From positions 1 to 36,662 of the forward strand of contig NZ_JRKN01000030.1 in NCBI RefSeq assembly GCF_000763905.1: a stretch of DNA of 36,662 bases, written 5' to 3'. This DNA comes from Paracoccus halophilus. Lineage in GTDB: Bacteria; Pseudomonadota; Alphaproteobacteria; Rhodobacterales; Rhodobacteraceae. The notes beneath the pieces are model-generated. The model did no database searches and was not told where the DNA came from. It worked only from the letters and a program-made list of their open reading frames with translations. Every line of letters begins with the position of its first letter. Position 1 is the stretch's first letter. Positions 17,986 through 25,556 of this stretch are shown piece by piece. Made by a program: the position numbers and the translations under genes.

Positions 17986-18207
17986 TGTCAGCGTCTCGGC
18001 GTCGTCGCCAAGCGTGGCCGAAGGCGCGACGAGGACGGTATATTCGCCGCCGGTGCATTCGGTGAATGTGTCGGCCCAAAGCTGGGCCGCCTCATAGCGT
18101 GGATTGCCGGGGTTTTCACCATGGGCCAGAATGATCTCCTCGGCCATGGCGGCACCCCCGCCCGCGGCCGCGCCGCAGGCGATGATCGCCGCAAGTTCAA
18201 GTCTCAT
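17776..18207 (-). pseudogene. TRAP transporter substrate-binding protein DctP, 3' truncated
   Basis: The first 144 codons are a typical DctP: a signal peptide ending near GGAAMA, then EIILAHGENPGNPRYEA and the GLLGLPFLFQDLPTAWEVLDG segment. After LKILGNWDNGI the frame runs into the antisense of the head-on endonuclease/exonuclease/phosphatase gene. The C-terminal half of a roughly 330-aa protein is missing, as are the TRAP membrane genes. AGGAGGAG precedes the ATG. The frame stays open to 16993, but that extension has no homology. A remnant of an uptake operon with the SDR upstream. Confidence 0.85.
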
Positions 18208-18268
18208 CTTCTCCTCCTGATTTGTGCCGGGTGGTGCCCTCGTCCGAACCTCCGGAGGGCGCGACGCC

Positions 18269-18640
18269 CTAATGGATCAGCGATCCGCCGTTCACGTCGA
18301 TCTCGGTTCCGGTGCAGTAGGCCGAGAGGTCCGAGGCCAGAAACAATGCGCAGCCCGCGACATCGCTGGCCTGACCCGCGCGGCCCATGGGGATGCCGGC
18401 GAGGATCTGTTCGTTCATCTCGGGCGTCAGCTTGCCGGCGGTGATGTCGGTGGCGATGAAGCCGGGGCAGATGGCGTTGACGCGGATATTGTCGGGCGCC
18501 AGTTCGCGGGCCATGGCCTTGGTCAGGCCCAGCACGCCGGCCTTGGCGGCCGAATAATGCGGCCCACCGAAGATGCCGCCGCCGCGCTGCGCGGAGACCG
18601 AGCTGAGGTTTACGATACTGCCCGATTTCTGCTTGCGCAT
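18269..18640 (-). pseudogene. SDR family oxidoreductase, 5' truncated
   Basis: The C-terminal 123 codons of a FabG-like short-chain dehydrogenase: the catalytic serine region IVNLSSVSAQ, HYSAAKAG with Tyr and Lys, PGFIATDI, and a normal C-terminus (DVNGGSLIH). The N-terminal Rossmann half with TGxxxGxG is missing; homology stops at about 18640, where the sequence changes character. It lies 61 bp before the dctP fragment on the same strand, so both come from one lost operon. Not expected to be functional. Confidence 0.85.
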
Positions 18641-18897
18641 GTCAGGCGCTCGTCACCGACAATTCAGAAGCAAGCGATAATCTTCCTCAACGGCTACGAA
18701 AAATCAACGGGTTAAGAACGCATTTAGCCAGTAATCTTTCCTCATTTGCCAATCAAACCTTCGTCGACAGCCGACCTTCACTGCGCGTGGCGTGGACGGT
18801 CGAGATGCGGGACGGAGCCGACATTCCAGGTTTCTTGACCAGTGTCCGTTATCCTTTCCACTGGAGCCACTCCACTGAAACCACCGCGGGCGACATT

Positions 18898-19506
18898 TCA
18901 CGAGAAGCGATACAGCCTGAAAAACAGGTCCGTGATCCGTTTGGCCCGGTCGTCGATCTCATGGCTTGCAAGAGGTGGAATAGCGCCAAGCGCCTGTTGC
19001 ATTTGAAGCTCTCCGATCAGGAGCCCGATGAAGACTTCCGTGGCCTCTCGGAGACCATGATCAAAGCGGAAGCGACCCGATGCAGCGAGCTTGGCCATGA
19101 GGGCGTCAATAAGCCCAATCATGACCTGCCGGGCGTTCTTTTCGACGGCTGCCGCCAGAAGACCCGTTTCCTGAACATCTGCCACGGCTGCCCGATTGAT
19201 GATGATGGCCTTTTCTGTCGCAGTGAATTCCAAAAGCAGCTTGCCAAGGTCGAACAATGCGTCGTCCGGATTGGCGTTGCCTGAAACGGCCTCCTGAAGA
19301 GAGTCTTCCACGATCCTGGCATTGCTCGAAATCAGGCTGCTGAACAGGGCCTGCTTGTTTCCATACCAGGCATAGAGCGTCTCGTTGGAGGCCCTGGCCC
19401 GCTTCGCGATTTCCAGCATGCTGGCCTTCTTGTAGCCGACGTTCTCAAGCAGTTCGAAAGCTGCGGCCTCGATCTGGGCGCGGCGTTCAGTCTGTTTTTC
19501 GGACAT
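18898..19506 (-). CDS. TetR/AcrR family transcriptional regulator
   Basis: A 202-aa regulator with an N-terminal TetR helix-turn-helix (about residues 8-55: AAAFELLENVGYKKASMLEIAKRA, then NETLYAWYGNKQALF) and a helical ligand-binding C-terminal domain. ATG 19506 follows GGGGGAG at a good distance; the 18-codon upstream extension crosses the promoter. It diverges from the gene at 19620, and two copies of CCGTACATAAGTTTAC lie between them, so it probably represses itself and that gene. The ligand is unknown. Confidence 0.9.
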   Translation of the reverse strand: MSEKQTERRAQIEAAAFELLENVGYKKASMLEIAKRARASNETLYAWYGNKQALFSSLISSNARIVEDSLQEAVSGNANPDDALFDLGKLLLEFTATEKAIIINRAAVADVQETGLLAAAVEKNARQVMIGLIDALMAKLAASGRFRFDHGLREATEVFIGLLIGELQMQQALGAIPPLASHEIDDRAKRITDLFFRLYRFS

Positions 19507-19540
19507 TTCGGCACTCCCCCCGATTTCGCTTGACAGGTGA

Positions 19541-19587
19541 CCGTACATAAGTTTACGCACCGGGTAAATATCCGTACATAAGTTTAC
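19541..19587. promoter_or_regulatory. Direct-repeat operator between tetR and the DUF6544-like gene
   Basis: The 16-base sequence CCGTACATAAGTTTAC occurs perfectly at 19541-19556 and 19572-19587, 31 bp apart (about three helical turns). Each copy contains an imperfect GTA...TAC palindrome. TTGACA at 19530-19535 could be a -35 box toward the plus-strand gene. This is probably the TetR binding region. Confidence 0.7.
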
Positions 19588-19619
19588 AGATGCCGGCTGA
19601 TGGACGAAAGGAGTCCAGG

Positions 19620-20465
19620 ATGCGAGTTTGGAAATGGATATCGCGCGGGGCGGCGATGCTGTTGATGGGGGCCGCCGTCACGGTGGGGATCGGGTCCTAC
19701 AGGACAGAGCGCGACATCGGCAGGCTGCAGGACGCAATTGCGGGGATCGCTGCAGCGACGTCGTTTGAACAGCCGAGTGAATCCGATCTTGCCGCCCTGC
19801 CGGCTCCGGTGCGGCGTTACTTTGCTTTCGCCTTTCCCAGAGGCATCCCGGAGGCGCGGCTCGTCAGGCAGACATCCGAGGGACAGTTTCGCCGCCCTCG
19901 GACAGAGACATTCAATTTCACCAAAGCCGAGCAGGTGATCGCAATATCGCAACCCGCTTTGATGTTTTCCGCAACAACGCCGATCATCCCCGGCGTCTGG
20001 GCGCGGGCTTACGACTTCTTTGCCAATGGCGAAATGGAAATGAAGGCAAAGATCCTGTCCACGCTGACCGTCGTGGATGAACGTGAAACCCCTGAACTGA
20101 ACGTGATTTCGCTGCGCCGCTGGCTGTTGGAATCGCCGCTCTACCCACAGGCGCTTCTGCCCGGTGGGCAAGTGACATGGCAGCCGATAGACGACCAAAG
20201 CGCCCGCGCCATTGTTGCGGCCGATGGACTTCAGTCATCCATGATCGTGTATTTCGACAAGACGGGTGCCATCGCCCGCATGGTGGCCGAAGAGGATGGC
20301 GATCTGGACACGCCCTATCACGGCTCGGGAGAGCACGTGACCCGCTCGGACTACCGTGAGGTCGATGGCGTGATGATCCCACACGAATTTGTCATTTCGC
20401 GCATGGCCGATGGCGGGATTTTCCCCTTCTTCGAAGCGAGGCTGAACAGCCTGTCTTTCGAGTAA
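19620..20465 (+). CDS. DUF6544-like membrane-anchored protein of unknown function
   Basis: A 281-aa protein with an N-terminal hydrophobic anchor (about residues 8-27) followed by a soluble, probably periplasmic domain. The segment LAALPAPVRRYFAFAFP resembles the opening motif of DUF6544/DUF6920 proteins; that assignment is from pattern memory only. The C-terminal half has VDGVMIPHEFVISR. AAAGGAG precedes ATG 19620 by six bases. It diverges from tetR, with shared operator-like repeats between them, so it is probably the regulator's target. Function unknown. Confidence 0.7.
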   Translation: MRVWKWISRGAAMLLMGAAVTVGIGSYRTERDIGRLQDAIAGIAAATSFEQPSESDLAALPAPVRRYFAFAFPRGIPEARLVRQTSEGQFRRPRTETFNFTKAEQVIAISQPALMFSATTPIIPGVWARAYDFFANGEMEMKAKILSTLTVVDERETPELNVISLRRWLLESPLYPQALLPGGQVTWQPIDDQSARAIVAADGLQSSMIVYFDKTGAIARMVAEEDGDLDTPYHGSGEHVTRSDYREVDGVMIPHEFVISRMADGGIFPFFEARLNSLSFE

Positions 20466-20548
20466 GTGTCGGAAAGTAACGATCCCATGTTCATCAGGCT
20501 AATGGCTGTCTTTGCCGCACCCGTGCCTGTCAGATCACGTACTGACTT

Positions 20549-20583
20549 CTATACGTCCTCCAGCCGCTATACGTCCTCCAGCC
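20549..20583. repeat. 17-bp tandem duplication at the msrA 3' end
   Basis: CTATACGTCCTCCAGCC occurs at 20549-20565 and again at 20567-20583, a period of 18 bp. The inner copy contains the stop codon and last codons of the minus-strand msrA gene; the outer copy lies just downstream. Confidence 0.85.
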
Positions 20584-21058
20584 AAAGGCCGGCGAACCGC
20601 TGCCGCAGCAGGGCCAGTTTCGGCTCGATATAGGCCTCGCAGAACGGGCCGTTGCGGTTGCGAACGTAGTAGTCCTTGAACCGCGTGTCCGATGGTTTGA
20701 AGGCTTCAAACGAAAACACCTCGGTCACGATGTCGCTGTCGGTCTGCTGCGCGATCATGTCGATGATCCGGCGCGCGGCCTCGCCGTCGGCAGCGTCATG
20801 GACATAGATGGCACTGCGGTATTTTCCGCGCATCTTGTGGTGCGAGGCGCTGGAATGGGTGGCCAGGTGCACCGCAATCAGGTCGTCAAAGGTGATCAAG
20901 GCCGGATCCCACGTCACCGCCACGGCTTCGGAGAAGCTGTCATGCGGCGGGCTTGAGGCAATGAAGCCCTGCTTGACGTCCATGACACCGCGAAGCGACT
21001 GGAACACAGCCTCGGTGCACCAGTGGCATCCACTGCCAAAACCCGAGCTTTGTACCAT
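20567..21058 (-). CDS. msrA: Peptide-methionine (S)-S-oxide reductase MsrA, cytoplasmic type
   Basis: Reduces methionine S-sulfoxide in proteins. The 163-aa protein has the MsrA active-site region near the N-terminus, GSGCHWCTEAVFQSL, with C11 as the probable catalytic cysteine and a further cysteine at C14. KMRGKYRSAIY and the FKDYYVRNRNG segment are also conserved. No signal peptide is present, so it is probably cytoplasmic, unlike the exported MsrA at 26097. The start at 21058 is chosen by homology: the long upstream frame lacks family similarity, and the ribosome site is weak. It lies 188 bp downstream of the NmrA-like gene on the same strand. Confidence 0.85.
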   Translation of the reverse strand: MVQSSGFGSGCHWCTEAVFQSLRGVMDVKQGFIASSPPHDSFSEAVAVTWDPALITFDDLIAVHLATHSSASHHKMRGKYRSAIYVHDAADGEAARRIIDMIAQQTDSDIVTEVFSFEAFKPSDTRFKDYYVRNRNGPFCEAYIEPKLALLRQRFAGLWLEDV

Positions 21059-21246
21059 CCGCCGAACCCCGACCCTGCGCGGGATTGCGCCGCTCGAACT
21101 CACGCAATGCGGACCTTGCTGCCATGTGGCCAAGGTCCGGTCTCGCGAACAGCTCGCTTGGCGAATGGATAAGGGCCTTCCTTTCGCTCGGCGCAGCACA
21201 GCACAGAAAATGTTTGGCTCACAGGACGGAACCGACTTGATCGGCA

Positions 21247-22107
21247 TTAAACAATCATTTCGCGAACCGCATCCTGTAACGAGACTGCGTTGCCGCGCTT
21301 CTCTTGCCCTTGTTCACTTTCAAACCGCCTTGCGGCGATTGCATCATACATCTCCAGCAGGACCGTCGCGGCCTCGGCCGGAATGCCGGCATCGGCCAGT
21401 ATGCCGGGCCGCGCCTCGGGCGACACGAAACTTGCAGAGACCGGGCGCCCAAGCACGGTCGAAAAGGCCTGTGCTACGTCATCGGCGCTCCACCCCTCTG
21501 CAACATGCAGTTCAACGATCCGTTTGCCTCGCCAACTTTCTCGGATCAGCAGATCGGTCGCCGCTCGGCCGATATCACGCGTGCTGATCATCGGGATCTT
21601 CTGGTCGGGTTTCAGAAAGGTCGGCAGCATGCCATCCCTGATCGCGGCTTCAGCAACCTCACCGAAGCCTTCGACGAAGTAACCCGCTCGCAGGATCGCC
21701 AGACTGGGGACGGAACCTGTCAAGCTGGCCTCGAAACCGTGCAACGCCGAGATCGCGCCGGCCCCTTTTGCATGCTGCGCTCCGATTGATGAAAGCACGA
21801 CAGCCTTGGGCAAATTCGCTGTCCGCGCGGCGATCGCATAGTTCGCCCCGACCTGCTCTGCCCGTGCGAAAGCATCACCCGACATCGGCGGCGGGTTCAG
21901 CAGAAATGCGCCATCAGCGTCTTTCAGTGCGGCAGTCATCGCATCAATGTCATCGAGATCGGCGATACTGACACCCGCCCCCGATCCGCGCCAATCCCCA
22001 GCCAGCTCCGGGCGCCGCAGAACCACACGGATCGCAGCGCCTTGGGCCAGCATAGATCGGGCCACAGCGCCGCCGGCGCGGCCGCTTGCTCCGAATATCG
22101 TATACAT
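21247..22107 (-). CDS. NmrA/NAD(P)H-binding family protein
   Basis: A 286-aa atypical SDR starting MYTIFGASGRAGGAVAR, with the NmrA-type dinucleotide-binding loop GASGRAGG. Later segments fit NmrA-like and quinone-oxidoreductase-like proteins (AFLLNPPP, VVLSSIGAQ, ILRAGYFVEG). AGGAGG lies about six bases before ATG 22107; the 33-codon extension crosses the divergent promoter. It may be a redox sensor or an oxidoreductase acting on a small molecule; no substrate is evident. It diverges from the LysR gene and is probably its target. Confidence 0.88.
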   Translation of the reverse strand: MYTIFGASGRAGGAVARSMLAQGAAIRVVLRRPELAGDWRGSGAGVSIADLDDIDAMTAALKDADGAFLLNPPPMSGDAFARAEQVGANYAIAARTANLPKAVVLSSIGAQHAKGAGAISALHGFEASLTGSVPSLAILRAGYFVEGFGEVAEAAIRDGMLPTFLKPDQKIPMISTRDIGRAATDLLIRESWRGKRIVELHVAEGWSADDVAQAFSTVLGRPVSASFVSPEARPGILADAGIPAEAATVLLEMYDAIAARRFESEQGQEKRGNAVSLQDAVREMIV

Positions 22108-22116
22108 CTTCCGCCT

Positions 22117-22209
22117 CCTTTGATGCATGTCTTCATGATGCGTAAAGTCTAGGGCAGGCCATTGATATGCTTCCAATGCATTTGGTATATAGTGACTATG
22201 CATCAAAGG
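22117..22209. promoter_or_regulatory. Divergent nmrA-like/lysR promoter with 12-bp inverted repeats
   Basis: CCTTTGATGCAT (22117-22128) and ATGCATCAAAGG (22198-22209) are perfect inverted repeats flanking the 69-bp core of the divergent promoter. One lies at the ribosome site of the nmrA-like gene, the other at the LysR start codon. Between them, TGCAT...ATGCA-like pieces could be LysR-type sites. Confidence 0.5.
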
Positions 22210-23115
22210 AATTTACGCAGTGTCGATCTGAATCTGCTGGTCGTCCTCGAGGCGTTGCTGGCAGAGCGCAATGTCACCCGTGCAGCCAAACGCCTCGGCT
22301 TGAGCCAACCGGCAACGAGCCGCGCCCTCGGCAGATTGCGCGCCGTTCTGGGCGACAAACTGCTTGCCGAGGGGGCCGGCGGCTATTCGCTGACGCCGCG
22401 TGCCGTGACGCTGGAACCGGTTCTGAAAAGCGTCCTGACCGAGATCTCCGGGATGCTGGATGCCCAGCCCTTCGATCCGGCGACGGCACAGGGACGCATC
22501 CGGCTGATGACACCCGATTTGCACGCAGCGGGACTTTTGTCACCTCTGCTGGCGCAGATTACGGAGGCGGCACCGGGTCTGGATATCGAGGTCCCTCCAC
22601 TTCAAGAGGATCCTCTGAGCGCACTCGAGAACGATCAAATTGATGCCGTCATCGGCGTGATGGATACTGCAAGATCGGGCATCCAGCGCCGTGCCCTGTT
22701 CGATGATCGCTATGTATGCCTGTTGCGGGCAGGTCACCCCGCAATACGCCAGGGCTTCTCGATCGATGATTTTCTGGCCTGCGATCATGTCGTTGTGGCC
22801 ATCACCGATGTCGGTCCGACCACCGTGGACGAAACGCTGGCGGGTCAGGGCCTGACACGCCGCGTTCGGGTCCGTATTCCGAGCTTTCTTGCCGCAATGG
22901 ATATGGTTTCCAGATCCGAGTTGGTCATGACGCTCCCAGAGACGCTGGCACGGACGGCAGATGTCAAGCGCTTCGCCATCCTGCCGCCGCCAATGGACCT
23001 GCCAGGCTTCACGATGAGCCTTTTATGGCATAAACGATATCAGGACGCTCCTCCCCACATCTGGTTGCGCGAGGCGATCGTAACGGCGGCTGCGTCAATT
23101 ATGTCTGATCGCTAG
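22198..23115 (+). CDS. LysR family transcriptional regulator
   Basis: A 305-aa LysR regulator. The N-terminal winged helix-turn-helix is clear (NLRSVDLNLLVVLEALLAE, then VTRAAKRLGLSQPATSRALGRLR), followed by a co-inducer domain (about 90-300). ATG 22198 fits the family start; upstream bases show no clear ribosome site, and the 12 codons before it lie in the promoter. Divergent from the NmrA-like oxidoreductase, the standard layout for a LysR regulator and its target. The gene ends 57 bp before a decayed IS481 transposase. Confidence 0.92.
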   Translation: MHQRNLRSVDLNLLVVLEALLAERNVTRAAKRLGLSQPATSRALGRLRAVLGDKLLAEGAGGYSLTPRAVTLEPVLKSVLTEISGMLDAQPFDPATAQGRIRLMTPDLHAAGLLSPLLAQITEAAPGLDIEVPPLQEDPLSALENDQIDAVIGVMDTARSGIQRRALFDDRYVCLLRAGHPAIRQGFSIDDFLACDHVVVAITDVGPTTVDETLAGQGLTRRVRVRIPSFLAAMDMVSRSELVMTLPETLARTADVKRFAILPPPMDLPGFTMSLLWHKRYQDAPPHIWLREAIVTAAASIMSDR

Positions 23116-23172
23116 CTGTCTGATCCCACGGTTTGATGGTGCGATCCTTTCTTCGGAATGGAAGGATGCCCC

Positions 23173-23973
23173 ATGGGACAGGTTCGTCACGGAAGCGCCA
23201 CGACCACGCACGCGGTCCGAGCTGCAATGATGAGAGCCTGCCCGCCGTCGGTCCAGGGGCTGGCCCGGATGACCGCAAGCTTCGCTCGCGGCGCCGAGCC
23301 GGGAACCGGACATCAACCCCAGGACCGTTGCGAAGTGGCGCAAGCGCGCCACGGTCGAGGATATGAAGACCGGATCGTCGGAGCCTCGGTCCACCGTCCT
23401 CAGCGAAGCCGAAGAAGCGATGGTCGTGACGTTCCGGCGTCATGCGCTTCTGCCGTTGGACGACTGCCTTTATGCCTTGCAGCCCTCAATCCCTCACCAG
23501 ACGCGATCTGCGCTGCACCGATGCCTGCCACGATAGGGCATCTCGCGCCTGCCTGATATGGAGGGCGACAAGCCGAAGCGGTCGCAGTTCAAACGCGACC
23601 CCACAGGGGTCTTCCAAATTGATATCGCCGAGGTGCAAGCCGCTGAGGGCAAACCATATTTGTTCGTTGGAACCGACCGGACGAGCAGGTTCGCCGTGAC
23701 CCGGCTCGTCGACAGGGCCGACAGGAAGACAGCCTGGGAATTCCTTCAGCGCATGCTCGAAGCCGTGCCCTGCCGTCAGGCGCTTCCACTACGACAGTCA
23801 CGATCAGCTCCGAATACACCTCGGGGACTTCATGGCGGCATACAGCTTCGCGCGCAGGCTCAAGACGCTCGCCGGTCTCACGCCCTACGAATGCATCTGC
23901 AAGATCCGGACTTCAGGGCCCGACAGATTCATCCTGAACCCGATCACACCAGATGCCGGGACTGAACACGTGA
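23173..23973 (+). pseudogene. IS481-family transposase remnant
   Basis: Recognisable in three frames: MGQVRHGSATTT at the start (23173), then the helix-turn-helix and linker in another frame (TVAKWRKR, EPRSTVLSEAEEAMVVTFRRH, LPLDDCLYAL), then LPDMEGDKP, FQIDIAEV with the first catalytic Asp, and LFVGTDRTSRFA. After about 23773 the middle of the rve domain, including the second Asp and the Glu, is deleted; sequence resumes at RRFHYDSHDQL and AYSFARRLKTLAGLTPYE. The natural end QMPGLNT-stop is at 23973 in a shifted frame. Frameshifts near 23300, 23550 and 23950 plus the deletion make it inactive. I could not define terminal repeats. Confidence 0.88.
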
Positions 23974-24004
23974 TGCGCCGAGGGAGCATGGCCCGCCAAA
24001 GACC

Positions 24005-24100
24005 CTCTGCAATGGCTGGAAGCAAAGGGTCTTCGCCCGGATGATGGACGGTCTGGCCGCCGAGCCTACCGTTCCGAAGACGGTGATGATCGACGCGATC
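24005..24100 (+). pseudogene. IS5-family transposase fragment
   Basis: About 32 codons read like the IS5-type DDE transposase segment around the first catalytic Asp: RVFARMMDGLAAE followed by PKTVMIDA. Homology starts and stops abruptly. It lies 30 bp after the IS481 remnant, so the interval is a small mobile-element graveyard. Confidence 0.7.
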
Positions 24101-24157
24101 TATGCATTGCAAGGAGTTCATCGGCATTTGGCCTTGAGAAGGCCAGAAGGATGGCTC

Positions 24158-24796
24158 TCACCAGCGCAGCACTCTTCCTCCGAAAGCAGCGCCCGCCCCG
24201 GTGACGACAAGCAGGGCAAGCCCATACCAGCTGACGAAGAAGAGGGGGTTGTCCTGCGTGCAAAAGAGCGAATAGCCGGTGGCGGCGCCTGCCGCCGCCG
24301 TCATTCCGACCAGCGCGCCCGACAGGGGGGGATTCATCGCGGCACCTTCACGCAGGAGACGCAGGATACAGACCGTCGGAATGATCGACAGCAGAATGAT
24401 CGCGCCGAGGCATTCGCCCACCGAGGCTATTCCGACCTCGGCAAATCGCTCGGCCGGGGGGAGCAGAGCAAAGGCGCCAAGCCACAGTACTGTAGCGGCA
24501 GCCACCGGCGTCAACAGCAGCCAGCCAGCGATGCCGGGCCGCGCGCCGGGACGGGCCAGCCGCAGCAGGGTCAGCAGCGACAGAACGCAGATCGCCAGTG
24601 GCAGGGCGGTCTTGAGCGGCACCAGCGGATTGACCCAGGCCGATAACAGGGCTGGCCGCATACCTGCGGCAAGCAGGAACGCCGCCGCCGGCAGCGCGAT
24701 GGAAGCCATGGCAAGGGCGGCAATCCGGCGCGGGCTGAAGGCAGGCGGTGGCGGATCTTCGGCAAGCCGGGCGATCAGTTCATCGGTGCTTGTCAT
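24158..24796 (-). CDS. nrsF: Anti-sigma factor NrsF (DUF1109) for SigF
   Basis: A 212-aa inner-membrane protein of the NrsF/DUF1109 family. Six hydrophobic spans are visible at about 25-45, 62-80, 90-111, 129-148, 157-176 and 185-208, with a short cytoplasmic N-terminus. In Caulobacter, NrsF sequesters the ECF sigma factor SigF until oxidative metal stress is sensed. Two cysteines here, C129 and C179, are exactly 50 residues apart; I recall two conserved cysteines with that spacing being needed in Caulobacter NrsF. Overlaps sigF by four bases (ATGA), so the two are co-translated. Confidence 0.92.
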   Translation of the reverse strand: MTSTDELIARLAEDPPPPAFSPRRIAALAMASIALPAAAFLLAAGMRPALLSAWVNPLVPLKTALPLAICVLSLLTLLRLARPGARPGIAGWLLLTPVAAATVLWLGAFALLPPAERFAEVGIASVGECLGAIILLSIIPTVCILRLLREGAAMNPPLSGALVGMTAAAGAATGYSLFCTQDNPLFFVSWYGLALLVVTGAGAAFGGRVLRW

Positions 24797-25359
24797 GACT
24801 TGTCCTCTTGTCCGAACGTGGCCAGGCGCTTCATGGCCCGGTGCAAAGTGACCCGCAGATTGCCGGGGGACATCGCGAGACGGGCGCTGACATCGCCGGG
24901 CGCCTCTTCGCGCAGGGCAAGGGCGCGCACCACCTCGGCCGAGCGCGGATCGAGCTGTCCCAGCAGCCGGTCAACCTCGCGCCGGTCGTCACGGGCGGCG
25001 AGCGGATCGGCCCCTTCCTCCGCGGGCAGCACGTCGCTGTAATCCTCGATCGGCAGATGCACCCTGATGCCCCGGCGGCGGCAGGCGTCGATGACCTTGT
25101 AACGCGCAATGGCATAGAGCCAGGGCCGAAGCGGCGAGGCGGGGTCCCAGGTCTGCCGCTTGAGATGGATGGCCAACAATATCTCCTGCACGATATCCTC
25201 GTGTTGATCGGGCGGCAGGCTGCGACCGCGCGCGCGCACGATGCCCCGCAAAACGGGGGCGACCGCCTGCAGAAAGCGGGCATAGGCCTGACCGTCCCCG
25301 GCATTGGCTGCCAGAAGCTGCACGGCCAGAGGATCCTCGGGATCTTCGGGCGACGTCAT
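24793..25359 (-). CDS. sigF: ECF RNA polymerase sigma factor SigF
   Basis: A 188-aa extracytoplasmic-function sigma factor. Region 2 spans about 23-95 (DIVQEILLAIH, PWLYAIARYKVIDACRRR) and region 4 about 128-180 (LDPRSAEVVRALALREEAPGDVSARLAMSPGNLRVTLHRA). The partner nrsF and the Msr/YedY-like genes across the divergent promoter place it in the SigF class of oxidative or hypochlorite stress regulators. ATG 25359 lies only ten bases from the -10 element of a GTAACG-N16-CGAA promoter, so the message may be leaderless or nearly so and the gene is probably autoregulated. Confidence 0.93.
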   Translation of the reverse strand: MTSPEDPEDPLAVQLLAANAGDGQAYARFLQAVAPVLRGIVRARGRSLPPDQHEDIVQEILLAIHLKRQTWDPASPLRPWLYAIARYKVIDACRRRGIRVHLPIEDYSDVLPAEEGADPLAARDDRREVDRLLGQLDPRSAEVVRALALREEAPGDVSARLAMSPGNLRVTLHRAMKRLATFGQEDKS

Positions 25360-25369
25360 TTCTTGTCCA

Positions 25370-25395
25370 TTCGCTGCTCAGGGGCTGATCGTTAC
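25370..25395 (-). promoter_or_regulatory. Candidate SigF promoter of sigF-nrsF
   Basis: On the minus strand GTAACG (25395-25390) is followed after exactly 16 bases by CGAA (25373-25370). It is identical in both boxes and spacing to the promoter facing msrB, and close to the GTAAC-N16-CGAA consensus that I recall for Caulobacter SigF. The start codon begins ten bases beyond the -10 box. Confidence 0.75.
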
Positions 25396-25483
25396 TGCAT
25401 TTCGCCCCGCCGACAAGATTTTCCCGCATTTTCCGGACAGACCGCGAAAATCGGGGCAAAGCGAACACCAATCCGTGAGCGGC

Positions 25484-25509
25484 GTAACGCCCCCTGCGGC
25501 CCGCGCGAA
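25484..25509 (+). promoter_or_regulatory. Candidate SigF promoter of msrB-msrA
   Basis: GTAACG (25484-25489), 16 bases, then CGAA (25506-25509), 47 bp before the msrB start codon. With the sigF copy it makes a divergent pair of SigF-type promoters. Confidence 0.78.
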
Positions 25510-25556
25510 AGGACATGCCGTAAGCCCGCTCCGATCCGGGCCAAACCCAAGGGTGC

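Noticed and set aside
20475..20506. GTAACG after the DUF6544-like gene as another SigF promoter
   Set aside because: At 16-base spacing the downstream box reads GCTA, not CGAA, and no gene start is suitably placed.
25357..25369. Five-codon ORF (four residues plus stop) overlapping the sigF start as a regulatory leader peptide
   Set aside because: Too short to support; it may lie before or at the transcription start.
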